From NCBI GenBank assembly GCA_947377595.1, contig CANCGK010000054.1:1-6208 (forward strand): a stretch of DNA of 6,208 bases, in the 5' to 3' direction. The notes under the pieces were generated by a model that did no database searches, had not been told where the DNA came from, and saw only the letters and a program-made list of their open reading frames with translations. Source of the stretch: a bacterium (GTDB taxonomy: Bacteria; Babelota; Babeliae; Babelales; Chromulinivoraceae). Made by a program: the position numbers and the translations under genes. Shown here in pieces: positions 5,153 to 6,208 of this stretch. Position 1 is the first letter of the stretch. Each line of letters begins with the position of its first letter.

Positions 5153-6208
5153 TTATGCTTGAATATTTTTGCGATCTTCTACTGCTTCATTTAAACGCAA
5201 CAAACGATAAGAAACTAAAAACAACCAAGATAGCCAAGTTATAATTACAACAAAGACTAGGGTATGTTTCATAATATTTTGATATACTAATGATTTAGAA
5301 TCAGAAAAAATATCTAATACATGCGTTCCATATTCCCATATTCTCAACAATATCATCATGAATTGCACCCATAAAGAAATACTTATAATACCTGTACCCA
5401 AATTAAGGTACCCAAAAATGCATGAAAAAAAATATATATAAGATAAAGAAAACAACAATATTCTTACAGAAGCTATAACATCAAGCATCATCAGATTGCA
5501 TATTGCATGTGGAATTCCTATGCATGCAATCATAACTAATAAACTCAAAGTCCATGAATATATCCAATTGTTTCGTATAGCAAGCGCAGCTTCTTTTGAA
5601 TAACAATCATTTTGCAAATATTTTTCATAATAATCAGGTTGATTATCCCATTGTTTCAACTTAATACAGAAGAAATAAAGCAATAATCCAATAAATGGTA
5701 AAAACACAATAATACAAAACCACTTTCCTCTTTTTTCAAATTTTCTATTGAAACAATCTATCAACATCCATATATAAAATGGAAAGAAAAGAAAAAATAT
5801 AAGAAAATAATAGTAACTCCACTCTAATTTTGTATGAAAATTAGTATCAACAATAAGCCACGTGTCTTCATCTTTTTTTTCAAAAACAAAATAATTAGAA
5901 AATCCCTGATTTGAAAATGTTCCATAAGCATTAACTTCATTGGATGTATAACATCCCTTAATTTTTATGGCTTGATTAGACAAAATTTCAATACTTCCAT
6001 CCTCTATAGGATATGGATAAAATAAATATTCTATATTTTTTGCTTGCATCATATGAACTATATCATTTTTCAATTTTTTTTGATCACGAGCAATAGAGGA
6101 TAAAATCAAAAAATCTTTTTTATCATTGAAAGCATTAATAAATAAATTTAAGGTATCAACGCACTTTTCAATATTAATTGAATCCTCGTAAGCAAAATTA
6201 GATCGAAC
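5153..6208 (-). CDS. Multi-pass membrane protein with PLDc_N-like hairpin (5' end outside window)
   Basis: The frame is open to the window edge, giving 351 residues with the N-terminus missing. The TTG at 6109 is just an internal leucine codon: 33 codons before it are open, and no Shine-Dalgarno sequence precedes it. The visible part starts with about 130 soluble residues that include a strand-rich stretch (about 60-130). Six membrane helices follow, near 131-151, 163-183, 215-235, 246-268, 270-290 and 314-334. The first two helices with WMLIDCF, a basic linker, a KW, and FLPFIGLLLYFF resemble the PLDc_N module (PF13396 type). That module is found ahead of cardiolipin synthase-like domains and in small stand-alone membrane proteins. 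No HKD phosphodiesterase motif follows, so this is not a phospholipase as seen. Function is unknown. It ends in TAA, with 196 bp before the next gene. Confidence 0.75.
   Translation of the reverse strand, partial: VRSNFAYEDSINIEKCVDTLNLFINAFNDKKDFLILSSIARDQKKLKNDIVHMMQAKNIEYLFYPYPIEDGSIEILSNQAIKIKGCYTSNEVNAYGTFSNQGFSNYFVFEKKDEDTWLIVDTNFHTKLEWSYYYFLIFFLFFPFYIWMLIDCFNRKFEKRGKWFCIIVFLPFIGLLLYFFCIKLKQWDNQPDYYEKYLQNDCYSKEAALAIRNNWIYSWTLSLLVMIACIGIPHAICNLMMLDVIASVRILLFSLSYIYFFSCIFGYLNLGTGIISISLWVQFMMILLRIWEYGTHVLDIFSDSKSLVYQNIMKHTLVFVVIITWLSWLFLVSYRLLRLNEAVEDRKNIQA

Noticed and set aside
1..6208. CRISPR array, tRNA, rRNA, insertion sequence or origin
   Set aside because: I saw no regularly spaced repeats, no cloverleaf or ribosomal RNA signature, no transposase and no clustered DnaA-type boxes. 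The repeated elements are only pairs in spacers.

Overview
This is an AT-rich bacterial window in which every gene I can support lies on the minus strand. The mix points to an intracellular, protist-associated bacterium. It holds two small exported ankyrin-repeat proteins, a delta-60 repeat protein with a signal peptide, and an unrecognised exported protein. My best guess is Candidatus Dependentiae (TM6), such as a Babela relative. That placement rests on gene style and composition only; no marker gene is present.

Layout, in the direction of transcription (right to left). (1) A multi-pass membrane protein with a PLDc_N-like hairpin, 6208 to 5153, has its 5' end outside the window. (2) A 196-bp spacer contains two short elements that recur elsewhere. 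(3) An exported ankyrin protein of 169 aa lies at 4956-4447. (4) A 184-bp spacer carries a 40-bp promoter-like element. (5) A signal-peptide protein of 351 aa lies at 4262-3207. It is followed, after one TAG and one sense codon in the same reading frame, by a 379-aa ORF at 3203-2064. (6) A spacer carries a second copy of the 40-bp element. (7) An exported ankyrin protein of 146 aa lies at 1944-1504, with its start moved from 1986 to 1944. (8) A 182-bp spacer holds a terminator candidate and the second copies of the two short elements. (9) A delta-60 repeat protein, 1321 to 1, has its 3' end outside the window.

Most of these products appear built for export or the membrane, and no metabolic or housekeeping gene is visible. 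I read the window as an accessory, surface or host-interaction cluster. Separate spacers with their own promoter signals suggest mostly separate transcription units. The exception is the 351/379-aa pair, which must share a transcript.

The two strongest observations are the single in-frame TAG joining the 351-aa and 379-aa ORFs (coupled genes, a broken gene, or readthrough), and the 40-bp element repeated at matching positions ahead of two unrelated genes. I found no RNA genes, CRISPR arrays, insertion sequences or origins. All intergenic gaps are under 200 bp.
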